DNA of 64,000 bases, taken from Geoalkalibacter halelectricus. GTDB lineage: Bacteria; Desulfobacterota; Desulfuromonadia; Desulfuromonadales; Geoalkalibacteraceae. How positions within the stretch are numbered: the first letter of the stretch is position 1; the number at the start of each line of letters is the position of its first letter. Location: contig NZ_CP092109.1 in assembly GCF_025263685.1 (NCBI RefSeq), positions 4,031,001 through 4,095,000 of the forward strand, given 5' to 3'. Below, in pieces: positions 15,809 to 24,344 of the stretch. Made by a program: the position numbers and the translations under genes. The notes beneath the pieces were generated by a model. It did no database searches. It had not been told where the DNA came from and was given only the letters and a program-made list of their open reading frames with translations.

Positions 15809-16140
15809 AAAAGGCACAAAACCGCCCATTAATCCAAAAAAACGGTGCCAAAAGACTCAAAAAACTTCAAAACCAAGGGTTTCGGCCCGGAACCAAAGAA
15901 AACACAGGTTGTCAAAGATCGAAAAAATCACTGTCGGGAGCGTAGAGGGCAACCCCCGATTAGTTTTTCAACGGCCTGATAGGGCCGGTGTCATGGGGAT
16001 TGCGGCTCTCTGTTGAGCAGGTAAGAATGATGATGGGTGCCCGGCTGATGCCATCAAGTGAGAAGTCACCAGCAACTGAGAAATGTTTACAAGGCCAGAG
16101 ATCGCGAGCCGAAGCGGTTGTCTCTGGCTCCAGGCAGCCC
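15809..16140. other. Gene-free stretch between IS5 fragment and bacterioferritin
   Basis: Contains the presumed 3' end of the IS5 copy and then sequence without a convincing frame on either strand. TTGTCAAAGATCGAA at 15912 resembles the end of the IS1380 element at 51375-51402 but is not identical. Nothing else seen. Confidence 0.4.
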
Positions 16141-16144
16141 ATCC

Positions 16145-16186
16145 AAGCCAAGATGCCCCCTGGTCCGCCAGAGGGCATCTTGGCTT
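16145..16186. terminator. 14-bp hairpin downstream of bacterioferritin
   Basis: AAGCCAAGATGCCC and its exact inverse GGGCATCTTGGCTT separated by 14 bases, 8 bases past the bfr stop on the minus strand. The stem is strong but no T-tract follows, so it may be a stabilising 3' structure rather than an intrinsic terminator. Confidence 0.6.
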
Positions 16187-16193
16187 GAAATCT

Positions 16194-16658
16194 TTAACCG
16201 ATCTGCTCAGCCAGATAAAGCTGAAGCCCCATCTGCTCGATTTGATCTTTTTGAGACTCCAGCCAGTCGATATGTTCTTCTTCGTCTTTGAGGATCGCTT
16301 CCAGAATGGTTTTCGTTCCGTTATCCCCAACCTCGGCAGCAAGGCGAATGCTTTCGTTGTAGCCCTTGATCGCACTTTCTTCGGCATTCCAGTCGTTCGC
16401 GTGCATTTTTTCGACCGTTTTACCTATGGAAATCTTGTCAAGTTTTGACACAATGGGCTGACCTTCCAAAAACAGGATACGCTCAATGAGTTTTTCAGCG
16501 TGTTTCATCTCCGAAATAGAGCGTTTCTTGATAACTTCCTTCAGGCTGGCGTAACCCCAATCCTCGCACATCTCGGCATGGACAAAATACTGGTTGATGG
16601 CTGTAAGTTCTTCTCTCAGGCGGTCATTGAGCGATTGAATCAGTTTTTCATTTCCTTT
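16194..16658 (-). CDS. bfr: Bacterioferritin
   Basis: 154 residues from the ATG at 16658 (AGGAG site 7 bases before). Ferroxidase ligands are conserved: E18, E51 and H54 in RSISEMKHAE, E93/E94 in WNAEESAI, and E126 and H129 in DEEEHIDWLE. M52, the haem-binding methionine between subunits, is present. The protein oxidises Fe(II) and stores iron as a 24-subunit shell in the cytoplasm. It is the best-preserved housekeeping-type gene here. No adjacent bfd or fur gene, and no clear Fur box seen. Confidence 0.95.
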   Translation of the reverse strand, partial: KGNEKLIQSLNDRLREELTAINQYFVHAEMCEDWGYASLKEVIKKRSISEMKHAEKLIERILFLEGQPIVSKLDKISIGKTVEKMHANDWNAEESAIKGYNESIRLAAEVGDNGTKTILEAILKDEEEHIDWLESQKDQIEQMGLQLYLAEQIG

Positions 16659-16973
16659 CATGTGCGCTCTCCTTTTTAGGTAAAGTTCCACAGAAGTCTA
16701 TCCTTTCCCTGGCGATTGGCAAGAAACCGGTCGCCTCTCTCGTCTGGTTTAAATTCAGGGGTGTTTCTTCTTGCGGGAATCCGGGGCCAAGCGAGCTAAG
16801 GTTTTACACACAAATCCAGCGTCTCGACCACCTTTCCGCCACCCCGGAAACGCGCATGGCGGGGGGATTTCTCAACCTGCTGGCCGCCACCTTCGGGTTT
16901 TTCCTGGGGCTGTTCACCCGCCCTTGGAAGGCGGACGATTCCCGTATCGCCCGCCGCCGCATGTCTCGCCTAT

Positions 16974-17072
16974 ATTTTCCTGCGGGCGATGATCCTCACC
17001 CTGCGCCGGGGCGGTATCGCCTGGCGCGGCACCTTTTATCCCCTGAACGAGTTGCGGAAGAACCGGGTTTGA
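16974..17072 (+). pseudogene. Glycosyltransferase-like C-terminal remnant
   Basis: The frame ending in TGA at 17070-17072 reads ILTLRRGGIAWRGTFYPL then NELRKNRV. The pattern TLRRGGIxWRGTFYPLxELRxxxV is common at the C-terminus of family-2 glycosyltransferases of deltaproteobacteria. The upstream part is lost or frame-shifted: a neighbouring frame encodes a membrane-like stretch (FLNLLAATFGFFLGLF). Assigned from one motif only. Confidence 0.4.
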
Positions 17073-17244
17073 GTAAAGGCTGCGACATGGATCTGGTGAT
17101 CGAAACGGTACTTGGTCCGGATTGCGCCCCCCGATCTCCAGACTCCATGCCAGTATGTCGGTTGTACCTTTTTCTGGATGCCCGTGGACGTGATCCGGCA
17201 TTGCTTAATTCCTGGCTGTGCATTAGCCTAAGACAACCTAACCC

Positions 17245-17416
17245 GACCCGGGATGATCGGCCTTCGGCCTCAATCCTTGACCCGGGATGATCGGCCTTCG
17301 GCCTCAATCCCTGACCCGGGATGATCGGCCTTCGGCCTCAATCCCTGACCCGGGATGATCGGCCTGACGGCCTCAATCCCTGACCCGGGATGATCGGCCT
17401 GACGGCCTCAATCCCT
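17245..17416. repeat. Five tandem repeats of 34-35 bp
   Basis: Units start at 17245, 17279, 17313, 17347 and 17382, each beginning GACCCGGGATGATCGGCC. Units 1-3 continue TTCGGCC and units 4-5 TGACGGCC. Each unit contains a GGCC(TTC)GGCC mini-hairpin and a CCCGGG palindrome. The array lies 104 bases upstream of the SEC-C gene. No coding sense seen. Confidence 0.9.
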
Positions 17417-17519
17417 GGCTAATAGCTGGCATCCCTTCGGGATGCTTACATATGGAGGGTTCAGAGCCATTAGCCGGTGGTTGAGCGGAGCGACACCACC
17501 GGGATGCTCATGACAAAGG

Positions 17520-18536
17520 GTGATGCCTGTGAAAATCGGACGCAATGAACCCTGCCCCTGCGGCAGCGGCCTTAAGTACAAAAAATGCTGTGCCGACCGA
17601 CAGACGAGCGATGCGCCCCCCGGTGGCACGGCCGCTGTGATGGATGAGGTGCACGAGCAACTCAAGGGGCGCAATTTCGGTTCCTTGGAAGAAGCCAACG
17701 CCTTTATCGCCGGCTACATGCAGAAAAGAAACCAGGCACCCTTCGAAGATTTCTTCGGGTTGTCCTCCGATCAGATGCACTGCTTTCTGAACTTTCCCTT
17801 TTCCTCGCCCGATCTGATCACCTTCCCCTCCTGCCTGAATGCACCGCCCCAGGCGCCCATTATGGCCCTGTTCAACCTGCTGGTCGAGGGAATCGGAGAA
17901 AAAGGCCTTAAGCCCACCGCCACCGGAAACCTCCCGCGCGACTTCTGCCGCCAGACGGCTCGGACCTATCTCGGAGAAGAACGGTATCAGGAATACTCCC
18001 GCTATGGAGAGATTCGCTCGGAACCGGAATTCTTCGATCTGCATGTCACCCGCCTGGTGGCAGAGCTTGCCGGATTGATCCGCAAATACAAGGGCAAGTT
18101 CATCCTGGGCCGGGAGTGCCGAGCCCTGCTCGCCGACAAGGGTCTGGCGGGCATCTACCCAAGGCTGTTCCGCGCCTTTGTGGAGGAATACAACTGGGCC
18201 TACCGCGACGGTTGGCAGGAAATCCCTTTCATTCAACATTCTTTTCTGTTCACCCTTTACCTGCTGAAAAAACAAGGGGCCGAGTGGCAGACGAACCGGT
18301 TCTATGAGGATTGCTTCCTGCGCGCCTTCCCGCAGGTAGTGAACGACGTCGAGCCCGTCGGCGAATACTATTCCTCAGAGGATGTTTTGCGCATTTCCTA
18401 TTCTCTGCGCTGCCTGAAGGGGTTTTTGGATTTTATGGGCCTGGCGGAAAGCGAGGAGGATTCTGAAAGGTCAATTTGTGAAGGATTTCGTCTGAGGAAG
18501 CGCCCGCTTCTCGATGAGGTGGTGCGGGGGCTGTAG
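17520..18536 (+). CDS. SEC-C motif protein of unknown function
   Basis: 338 residues from a GTG at 17520, with an ATG one codon later (17523) equally possible. The N-terminus carries the SEC-C zinc motif [17 protein letters not shown] (C-x-C-x8-C-C), as in SecA tails and many uncharacterised proteins. The remaining 300 residues are helical, without a recognised catalytic motif. The motif suggests metal-dependent contact with a protein or ribosome partner. Full length; no operon partners are visible. Confidence 0.85.
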   Translation: MMPVKIGRNEPCPCGSGLKYKKCCADRQTSDAPPGGTAAVMDEVHEQLKGRNFGSLEEANAFIAGYMQKRNQAPFEDFFGLSSDQMHCFLNFPFSSPDLITFPSCLNAPPQAPIMALFNLLVEGIGEKGLKPTATGNLPRDFCRQTARTYLGEERYQEYSRYGEIRSEPEFFDLHVTRLVAELAGLIRKYKGKFILGRECRALLADKGLAGIYPRLFRAFVEEYNWAYRDGWQEIPFIQHSFLFTLYLLKKQGAEWQTNRFYEDCFLRAFPQVVNDVEPVGEYYSSEDVLRISYSLRCLKGFLDFMGLAESEEDSERSICEGFRLRKRPLLDEVVRGL

Positions 18537-18774
18537 ATGGTGGGATGAAGGGGGAGGGGGGCGACGCTGGTCGCGCGGAATGGAAATGAGAGGCTCTCAT
18601 GAGTGGATTACGGCAAATTCAGGGAAAATGACCCTTGAAATCAGGTTTTTCCTGATAGGCATGGCTAGGATTGTTTGGTAGGTTTGACACTCGTGCAAAT
18701 TCTGTTGAGGGGCGGGGTCATCCTTTGAAAAGGGTCGCCCTTATGCCTTCACCGCACAGGGGTTGAAATGCTGA
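18537..18774. other. Gene-free stretch
   Basis: No convincing frame. CGGGGTCATCCTTTGAAAAGGGTCGCCC at 18713-18740 vaguely resembles a GGGGTC terminus but lacks the rest of A or B. Nothing else seen. Confidence 0.4.
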
Positions 18775-18886
18775 GGCTCTTCGCTGTTTCAAGTGGGTTG
18801 AGGGAATTTGAGCTTGCCGGCAATGAGGTACGCCATGGCAATCAGGTTGTCGGGATTGCGATAGCCTCTTGCCTTGGCTTTGGCCG
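18775..18886. mobile_element. Solo right end of the ISL3 element (about 110 bp)
   Basis: Starts GGCTCTTCGCTGTTTCAAG, the inverse of the ISL3 terminus at 63352, and runs to TGGCCG. It encodes the last 35 or so codons of the ISL3 transposase only. It is directly followed by the left end of the ExeA-type transposon. Confidence 0.9.
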
Positions 18887-19015
18887 TGTTAGTTCTCAGA
18901 TTGGCCTGCACGTAAATTCCTGATTATCTTGATACTCCTTTCAGATTATTTTGATCCGCCCCGAAAGCCGGTCTTGGCTTTCGGGGCGGTGCTGTGGGTG
19001 GGTTTGGTGGTTCGG

Positions 19016-19165
19016 TCAGAGTGGTTCGTTGGTGTCGCTCGGTTCCAGGCAATGGCCATCGTCATGGGCCGCCAGCAGGCGGCAGTAGTCTTTGAGAATC
19101 TGCTCCATTTGCCGCACCAGATCGAACAACTCTGCAGCAACCTGTCTGTGTTGTGTTTCTTTCAT
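19016..19165 (-). CDS. Small accessory protein of the transposon
   Basis: 49 residues (KETQHRQVAAELFDLVRQM then LLAAHDDGHCLE), helical and acidic, starting 14 bases after the ATPase stop. Last gene of the transposon operon. No family recognised. Possibly a DNA-binding or regulatory helper. Confidence 0.5.
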   Translation of the reverse strand: MKETQHRQVAAELFDLVRQMEQILKDYCRLLAAHDDGHCLEPSDTNEPL

Positions 19166-19178
19166 CGGATTTTCTCCA

Positions 19179-19982
19179 TCAGAACAGTTCCGAGGCCGCC
19201 CGCCGGACATGTTCGGCGGTAACGAGTTGTGATTTTTCGCTGGTGGCGGCGATCAGGGCGCCCCGTGCCAGGTGGTTGGCCTTGCGGAACAGTCCGCCGG
19301 AGCCCTGGTGGATGGCGGTGACCGCCTGTGCGTCAAAGGGGGAATGTTTCAGTCCAGCGATTTTCAGGTGATGATCCAGGTAGCGCTCCATCCCCTCGCG
19401 GTTGACCTCCTGCAGATGCCTGCGGGCAACGATGCGCGAGGCCAGCGGCACGGCGGTGCGATAGAGCAGGTTGTCGGCCAGGTTGTTCTGCCCGGCGAGG
19501 ATGATCGGCAGGTAGGGTTTGGAATCCCCCTCGAACTGGGTCAGGGTGTGCAGTTCGGCAAAGACGTCGAGACGCAAGAGCGATGCCTCGTCGATGATCA
19601 GCACCGGTTGCTGCTTCTTGCTCTGCACCAAGGCCAGGATCTGGGTGCGGATCAGCCCGGTGAGGATGGCGCGCGACGAGGAGGCGGTCTGGATATCGAG
19701 TTCGGCCAGCAATTGCCGGTAAACTTCGAGAATCGAGCCCGAAGTTGCAGTGACCCACAAGGGTTTGTACTTGGAGGGATGGAGCCCTCCAGCGACCCAG
19801 CGCAGGGCGGTCGACTTGCCGGCGCCAACTTCGCCGGTGACCAGGGCGATGGCGCCCAACTCGATGGTGTAGAGAATCCGCTGCTGGACTTCGCGCAGGT
19901 CGTCCGTCTTGAGAATGGCATCCAGCGCCAGGTCGGCAGCAAAGGGCTGGCCCTTGAGGCCGAAGAAGGTATGGTAGCTCAT
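19179..19982 (-). CDS. ExeA/TniB-like AAA+ ATPase
   Basis: 267 residues starting MSYHTFFGLKGQPFAADL (the ExeA-type FGL..xPF opening). Walker A is TGEVGAGKST and Walker B VLIIDEAS, with a following sensor region GQNNLADNL and a C-terminal lid domain. In transposons of this design the ATPase selects the target and activates the transposase. Its start overlaps the transposase stop by 4 bases. Confidence 0.85.
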   Translation of the reverse strand: MSYHTFFGLKGQPFAADLALDAILKTDDLREVQQRILYTIELGAIALVTGEVGAGKSTALRWVAGGLHPSKYKPLWVTATSGSILEVYRQLLAELDIQTASSSRAILTGLIRTQILALVQSKKQQPVLIIDEASLLRLDVFAELHTLTQFEGDSKPYLPIILAGQNNLADNLLYRTAVPLASRIVARRHLQEVNREGMERYLDHHLKIAGLKHSPFDAQAVTAIHQGSGGLFRKANHLARGALIAATSEKSQLVTAEHVRRAASELF

Positions 19983-21268
19983 GGCGTCTGCTCCCCTTTG
20001 GCAAACGAGAGTTGCCCCTGTTGGACACCGGTCTCTGAGGTCTTGTTGTTCTGATCCCTTCCGACTGCGGCATTGATGTGGGGATCGAGCGGCACGAGAA
20101 AGCCCTGGGGCTCGCCGCGCAGCACGATCTCAACCCTGGTCGGTGTCTCTTCATGAAACAGCAGGCTGACCTGCTCGCCGATCAGGCGAGTCGGGGCCTC
20201 GAAACAGCGGCCGTCGATGGAGACACTGCGGTCCTTGTTGACCCGCCGGCGCACCTCCTTGCGAAAGTGGTCGTCCAGATCGATGGGTGGTTTACGGATC
20301 AATTCCAGGTGAGAGGCGAAACGCTCCAGCGGCGGCTGGCCGGTGGAGGAATGGGGGCGGCGGTGATAGCTCTGCTGAATCCAGTGATCCAGTGCCTGGT
20401 TGAGATCCTCCAGTGTCTCTGCGGCTAAAGCGGCGAGCAACTGACTTCTGACAGTGCGGAAGAAGCGCTCGATCTTGCCGCGCCCCTGTGGCGTGTAAGG
20501 GGGGGTGTGGGTGATGGCGATCCCCAGGCAGGCGCAGACTTTTTCCAGATGGCGGCTGCGAAAGGCGGAACCATTGTCGACATAGAGCTTGCGCGGCAGC
20601 CCCCGCGTGGTCAGGGCGGCGCGGTAGACCTTGAGAAAGCTGGCCAGATTCTCCGAGAGCATGAAGCGGGCCTGGGTGATCAACCGCGAATGATCATCGA
20701 GAAAGGCGATCAGGTAGCTCTTGCGCTTCTTGCCGTCAACCAGCACATGCGGTCCATGCATGACATCGGACTGCCAGATATCATTGGGAAACTCCGCTTC
20801 AAAGCGCCGTCGGTCAACCGGGTCGCTGCCGGGCCGACCCGAGAGACCGGCTTTCTTGAGCACCCGGTAGGCGGTCGACAATCTCAAGGTGTAACCGGGC
20901 GACACCAGCCCTTTCTTCTCCATCTCCTCGATCAGGTGCGCCACTGGCAGCAGAGGCTTGGCCTTGCGCAGCCGCACCAGAGAGAGCACCGTGTCCTCAT
21001 CCACCTGACGGCAACAGCCGATATCGCTGCGCGGAACGGGTTTCAGGGCATCAAGTTGCCGCCCGCTCTTCTCGTAGATGCTCACCCAGCGCCGGATGGT
21101 GTTGTCACAGATGCGGGTGCGCGTTGAGTGCGGAATATTCCAGCGCACAGCCGCTTTCTGCTTGATCCGCCGGCTGCGTTCACCATGCTCCAGGCGGGTG
21201 GCTCCAACCAGATCACTGATCACCCCGAAGCGGAACAAGGCCACATCTTCTCGTTCTTTGTCTGTCAT
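19979..21268 (-). CDS. DDE transposase (rve/Mu-type integrase core)
   Basis: 429 residues from the ATG at 21268 (AGGAGAG site upstream). It has an N-terminal HTH region (CDNTIRRWVSIYEKSG), then the rve core with Asp in WQSDVMHGPHVLVDG, Asp in RKLYVDNGSAFRS and Glu in QGRGKIERFFRTV, and a C-terminal Mu-C-like domain (FEAPTRLIGEQVSLLF). Catalyses strand transfer of the 18887-22009 element. All three acidic residues are present. Confidence 0.9.
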   Translation of the reverse strand: MTDKEREDVALFRFGVISDLVGATRLEHGERSRRIKQKAAVRWNIPHSTRTRICDNTIRRWVSIYEKSGRQLDALKPVPRSDIGCCRQVDEDTVLSLVRLRKAKPLLPVAHLIEEMEKKGLVSPGYTLRLSTAYRVLKKAGLSGRPGSDPVDRRRFEAEFPNDIWQSDVMHGPHVLVDGKKRKSYLIAFLDDHSRLITQARFMLSENLASFLKVYRAALTTRGLPRKLYVDNGSAFRSRHLEKVCACLGIAITHTPPYTPQGRGKIERFFRTVRSQLLAALAAETLEDLNQALDHWIQQSYHRRPHSSTGQPPLERFASHLELIRKPPIDLDDHFRKEVRRRVNKDRSVSIDGRCFEAPTRLIGEQVSLLFHEETPTRVEIVLRGEPQGFLVPLDPHINAAVGRDQNNKTSETGVQQGQLSFAKGEQTP

Positions 21269-21353
21269 AAGCACTCTCCTTGAAAAAATGGGGGAAAGCA
21301 CTCCTGTATCATCCCGAACAAAAAGGCGGCAGGGAGACACTGCGGTAGGGTGG

Positions 21354-21854
21354 CTACCCGGTATCGACGTTGCCACGCTCGAATGAACGGCTGGCCGGCA
21401 CATGACCACGGTCAAGGAGCTCTTCAAAGGCGGCCACGGCCGAACCACAAAAGAGACCCAGGACGACACCGGTCATCCGTCGCAGACGCCGCCACCACTG
21501 TCGTTGCCGAGCCCTTGGCACGTCACGGCGCCAGTGACCGGCGTCAGAACGATGAGAGATGGATTGGGTGATTTCGGTGATCGTGGAGCGAAACCGGCGC
21601 CAGTAGCCGACCGGTTTCAGACGATGAACCGCCCGACAGCAGGAACAGCGCAGACGCCGCAGCAAAACAGGCTCTAAAAGACAGGAAAAATAGGCGGGAA
21701 CGAACCCATGCCACCATAACGGTTGGCCGCAACACGGGCAGCCGCACGGCTTGACCCAGGGAAAATCTTTGCCCAGACGCGCAATCTCATTGACGTCGGC
21801 TGCAACAGACAGTACCAATAAAGTAACTCCTTGCCGGGACGGCAATCCCTGCAT
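21354..21854 (-). CDS. DUF6431-like zinc-binding protein of the transposon
   Basis: 166 residues, with a zinc-ribbon-like centre (PCGCPCCGQPLWWHGFVPAYF then LRRLRCSCCRAVHRL) and basic, Arg/Trp-rich stretches (RQRQWWRRLRRM). Always next to the transposase here (second copy at 52353-52892). Probably binds the element ends or RNA. The name DUF6431 is from memory and unverified. Confidence 0.65.
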   Translation of the reverse strand: MQGLPSRQGVTLLVLSVAADVNEIARLGKDFPWVKPCGCPCCGQPLWWHGFVPAYFSCLLEPVLLRRLRCSCCRAVHRLKPVGYWRRFRSTITEITQSISHRSDAGHWRRDVPRARQRQWWRRLRRMTGVVLGLFCGSAVAAFEELLDRGHVPASRSFERGNVDTG

Positions 21855-22009
21855 GGAGGGGGCGATGGGGCTCCGTTAAAGCCTCATCGCCCTGCCTCTC
21901 AAACAATGATAATGATCAAATCCAATTTAATCTGAAATTCTCATTCACCTCTCTAACACATTCTGAAAATAACCTGCCAGTTTTTATCAACCCAGTGTGG
22001 GAACTAACA

Positions 22010-22174
22010 CTCAGCCGTACTTGTCGGAGAACTCAGCCGCTATCTAGCCTTTCGCCACTTCTTCAGCCATGCCTACGCGTTGGATCTTTACCCGGAGAGA
22101 ATGGAACCCCTGGTGCGACAGGTTTCGGAGATTTTTGGCCGGTTTCGGGAAGAGATTGATCGGTTGGAATTATA
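22010..22174 (+). pseudogene. HepT-like HEPN gene, C-terminal fragment
   Basis: A copy of 8966-9131 that includes RHFFSHAY. The first 111 bases are identical, after which the copies diverge (VSEIFGRF instead of VAEIFEGF). It directly abuts the transposon end. No start codon or MNT partner is attached. Confidence 0.85.
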
Positions 22175-22179
22175 AGGCG

Positions 22180-22372
22180 TCAGGGAAAAGGGCCTTTGCG
22201 TGTTTTTGGGTCACCATCCTGTCCATCCCTGTTGATTTTGGTGGTCAAATCAGGCCCATAGGGTGGAAATGAGGGTGTTTTTGGGTTGAAAAAGTCGAGA
22301 AAACGGCTGGTTGGCTTGGTCCGACCCCGGCGACAATTATTTTTGTAGTATAAAGATTTGGCCCCATTTCTG
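22180..22372 (-). repeat. Composite repeat with termini A and partial B
   Basis: Close copy of 9150-9284. Terminus A at 22315-22328 is followed by a shortened B (TAAAGATTTGGCCCC, 22351-22365) just before the MntA-HepT operon. Confidence 0.75.
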
Positions 22373-22386
22373 CCTCGGGAGAAATC

Positions 22387-22701
22387 ATGGCAAGGATAAA
22401 AAAAGAAAATCTCGATGTGCAACAGGTGGCTGAACGTCTCCGTCAGGAAATCCCGCGTCTGCGCCGTGACTACTCAGTTCGATCTCTTGGCCTATTTGGG
22501 TCATACGTTCGTGGTGAGCAACGTCGCGGCAGCGATCTCGATGTTTTGGTTGAGTTTTCTGAAGTACCCGGAATGCTGCGCTTTCTTGATCTTGAACGAG
22601 ATATCTCACGGTTAGTGGGCATACCTGTCGACCTGGTGCAGAAGGAAGCTCTCAAACCTGCTATCGGCCGGCGAATCGAAAAAGAGGTTCTGCCGATATG
22701 A
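22387..22701 (+). CDS. mntA: MntA-type nucleotidyltransferase antitoxin
   Basis: 104 residues. [24 protein letters not shown] contains the G-S and D-x-D active site and [11 protein letters not shown] the third acidic position. In this family polyAMPylation of HepT neutralises the toxin. A CGGGAG site precedes the ATG. The stop overlaps the hepT start by 4 bases, the classical mntA-hepT arrangement. Both genes are intact. Confidence 0.9.
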   Translation: MARIKKENLDVQQVAERLRQEIPRLRRDYSVRSLGLFGSYVRGEQRRGSDLDVLVEFSEVPGMLRFLDLERDISRLVGIPVDLVQKEALKPAIGRRIEKEVLPI

Positions 22702-23066
22702 AAGAGCCGCGTTTGGTTCAAGATTATCTGAGCGATATCCTCGATGCGATGGACAAAGCTGAAGATTTCACTGACTCAATGAACCTTCAGGCATTCAAGA
22801 AAGATGATAAAACCGTTTTTGCTGTCATTCGGAGCCTGGAAATCATTGGCGAAGCGGCTAAAAAGATACCGGCTCATTTGAGACGGAGATTCCCTGATAT
22901 CCCGTGGAAAAGTTTAGCGGGAATGCGCGACAAGTTGATTCATGATTATGTCGGTGTGAGTCTTGAGGTTGTCTGGCGTACCGTAAAGGAAGATATCCCA
23001 ACAGTGCGGCCAGTTTTGAACGATATGCTGGAGACAGTTCGGGACGAAGAGGCTAATCGACCTTAA
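22698..23066 (+). CDS. hepT: HepT (DUF86) HEPN ribonuclease toxin
   Basis: 122 residues with [18 protein letters not shown] (HEPN helix 2) and the active-site motif R-x4-H-x-Y in [12 protein letters not shown]. The Tyr is the AMPylation site known from HepT. Normal length. Operon partner of the upstream MntA. The pair is bounded by repeats on both sides and is the most canonical TA module of the window. Confidence 0.92.
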   Translation: MKEPRLVQDYLSDILDAMDKAEDFTDSMNLQAFKKDDKTVFAVIRSLEIIGEAAKKIPAHLRRRFPDIPWKSLAGMRDKLIHDYVGVSLEVVWRTVKEDIPTVRPVLNDMLETVRDEEANRP

Positions 23067-23079
23067 GACGTGGAAGATG

Positions 23080-23274
23080 TCGAAAAATGGCATAGTCCTG
23101 GCTCCTTGGCTCATTTCTTCGCATTCTTTGCGACTTGAGAGAGCGCAGCGAACGGGCGTGAGGCAGGTTTTTTGAGTTCGGGTTTCACGCAATGTCGCCA
23201 AGGCGCGAATAGAGATATACCCACCCGCGGGCAAAGAGGGATGAAGGACTTGTCAACAATAAAGATTTGACCCC
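23080..23274 (-). repeat. Composite repeat tail and terminus B
   Basis: GAGAGAGCGCAGCGAACGGGC and GTCGCCAAGGCGCGAA (CTTTGCG tail), then terminus B at 23249-23274 ending GATTTGACCCC. It lies on the 3' side of mntA-hepT. The very next base starts the Wzz remnant. Confidence 0.75.
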
Positions 23275-23409
23275 GTTTGTTGACCTTCGCCGCCGGTTTT
23301 CTGGCTGTGCTGGTCGCCTTCATCCGCAAATTCGGCCGCAATCTCACCGGCGAAGACCGTCAGCGTTGGGAGCAGATCAAGGACTCTTTGCGTTTGCGTA
23401 AACGGTAAT
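23275..23409 (+). pseudogene. Wzz-type chain-length determinant, C-terminal remnant
   Basis: The frame reads LLTFAAGFLAVLVAFIRKF followed by GEDRQRWEQIKDSLRLRKR and TAA at 23407-23409. A final membrane helix with a short charged cytoplasmic tail is typical of Wzz/GumC polysaccharide co-polymerases. The 5' part is missing up to the GACCCC boundary at 23274. It marks an interrupted polysaccharide locus. Confidence 0.55.
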
Positions 23410-23480
23410 TGGTTGTTTTTTAGTGGAAAAAAGTGCCATCATGGCTTGTCGAAGCTGACTCGGAGAAGCGACTGGGGGGT

Positions 23481-23870
23481 ATGAAACCACAAGATACAGC
23501 CTCTTTAAAGGCTTTATTCGAAGCGATACCTGAACTCGAGCTGGCGGTGCTTATCGGCAGTCGCGCCCGCAAGGAAGCAACTGCGGATAGCGATTGGGAT
23601 ATCGCCCTGCAGTGGCATCGTCGCGACTCATTCTCCGAACAACTGGCGGCCACGGAAAATTTGCGCAGGCAATTATCACATCACCTCAAAGTCCCAGAAG
23701 CATCTATCGATTTGATCGATCTTCCGCGTGCAGGGCTGACCATGCGTGCCGTTGTTGCCGAAGAAGGAATTGTTTTAAATGCTCAGGATAGTTTGATCTG
23801 GAAGCGGTTTTTGCAACGCGTCTGGCGAGAGCTGGAAGAATACTACTGGGACGAAATCTATGCGAATTGA
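23481..23870 (+). CDS. MntA-like nucleotidyltransferase
   Basis: 129 residues from the ATG at 23481 (GGGGGG site); a GTG at 23433 would add 16 residues. VLIGSRARKEATADSDWDIALQW has the G-S and D-x-D site, and ASIDLIDLPRAG the third acidic strand. Longer C-terminus than the 22387 MntA, ending WRELEEYYWDEIYAN. Overlaps the HepT gene by 11 bases. Confidence 0.85.
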   Translation: MKPQDTASLKALFEAIPELELAVLIGSRARKEATADSDWDIALQWHRRDSFSEQLAATENLRRQLSHHLKVPEASIDLIDLPRAGLTMRAVVAEEGIVLNAQDSLIWKRFLQRVWRELEEYYWDEIYAN

Positions 23871-24288
23871 CCTTTATCAGCAAGAAACAGCGGTGATCGC
23901 GCAAGCCCAGACCGCACTTCTTGACGAAGCACGCGAAGCTGTCTTAACCGGCAGAGAGTTGTCGCGTCTGGAGCAAAACGGGGTCTTGCATGCCTTTCAG
24001 GTCCTCATTGAGAACGCCATCGGTAAAGCCAAACAGACGTTGAAGCAAGGGGGCAAGACCGTTCCGATTTCTGCCTATGACAGTTTTATGATGTTGTCCG
24101 ATATGGGCATTGTCTCATCTTCAAATCTGGATGCGTGGAACGCGGCCATCGGTTTGCGTAACCGCATTGTGCACGATTATATGAATATCGATATAAAGCT
24201 CGTATTGAAACTCGTTGAAAACGAGCAGTATCGTTTTGTGACCGACTTTTTGCTGGCGCCGATACCGAACCAATCAAATGAAAAATAG
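23860..24288 (+). CDS. HepT-like HEPN ribonuclease toxin
   Basis: 142 residues: NGVLHAFQVLIENAIGKAK as HEPN core helix and GLRNRIVHDYMNID carrying R-x4-H-x-Y. This is the DUF86 family but a different branch from the 22698 HepT. Coupled to the upstream nucleotidyltransferase. Intact and probably active. Confidence 0.87.
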   Translation: MRIDLYQQETAVIAQAQTALLDEAREAVLTGRELSRLEQNGVLHAFQVLIENAIGKAKQTLKQGGKTVPISAYDSFMMLSDMGIVSSSNLDAWNAAIGLRNRIVHDYMNIDIKLVLKLVENEQYRFVTDFLLAPIPNQSNEK

Positions 24289-24344
24289 CGGTGCTCGATG
24301 CCCTCTTTATTCGGGATGTCAAAGATTTTAGAAGGTAGGACGAC

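Larger units (their letters stand above)
16659..17519. other. Remnant-rich stretch with tandem repeats
   Basis: Holds a probable glycosyltransferase C-terminal remnant (ending 17072), frames of unclear status up to 17240, and the 34-bp tandem repeats at 17245-17416. From 17417 to 17519 there is only a small GCATCCCTTCGGGATGC hairpin near 17427-17443. Confidence 0.4.
18887..22009 (-). mobile_element. Transposon with DDE transposase, ExeA-type ATPase and zinc-binding protein
   Basis: Ends are TGTTAGTTCTCAGA (18887) and the inverse TGTTAGTTCCCACA (22009), with A/T-rich ATTATCTTGAT/TTTGATC-like boxes just inside both. Genes on the minus strand are: zinc-ribbon protein, transposase, AAA ATPase, short protein. 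The gene pair resembles the TniA/TniB or TnsB/TnsC division of labour. No target duplication can be seen because both flanks are IS or HEPN fragments. A second, truncated copy lies at 51405-53045. Confidence 0.8.

Noticed and set aside
17245-17416. CRISPR array
   Set aside because: Units are contiguous tandem repeats with no variable spacers, and no cas genes are near.
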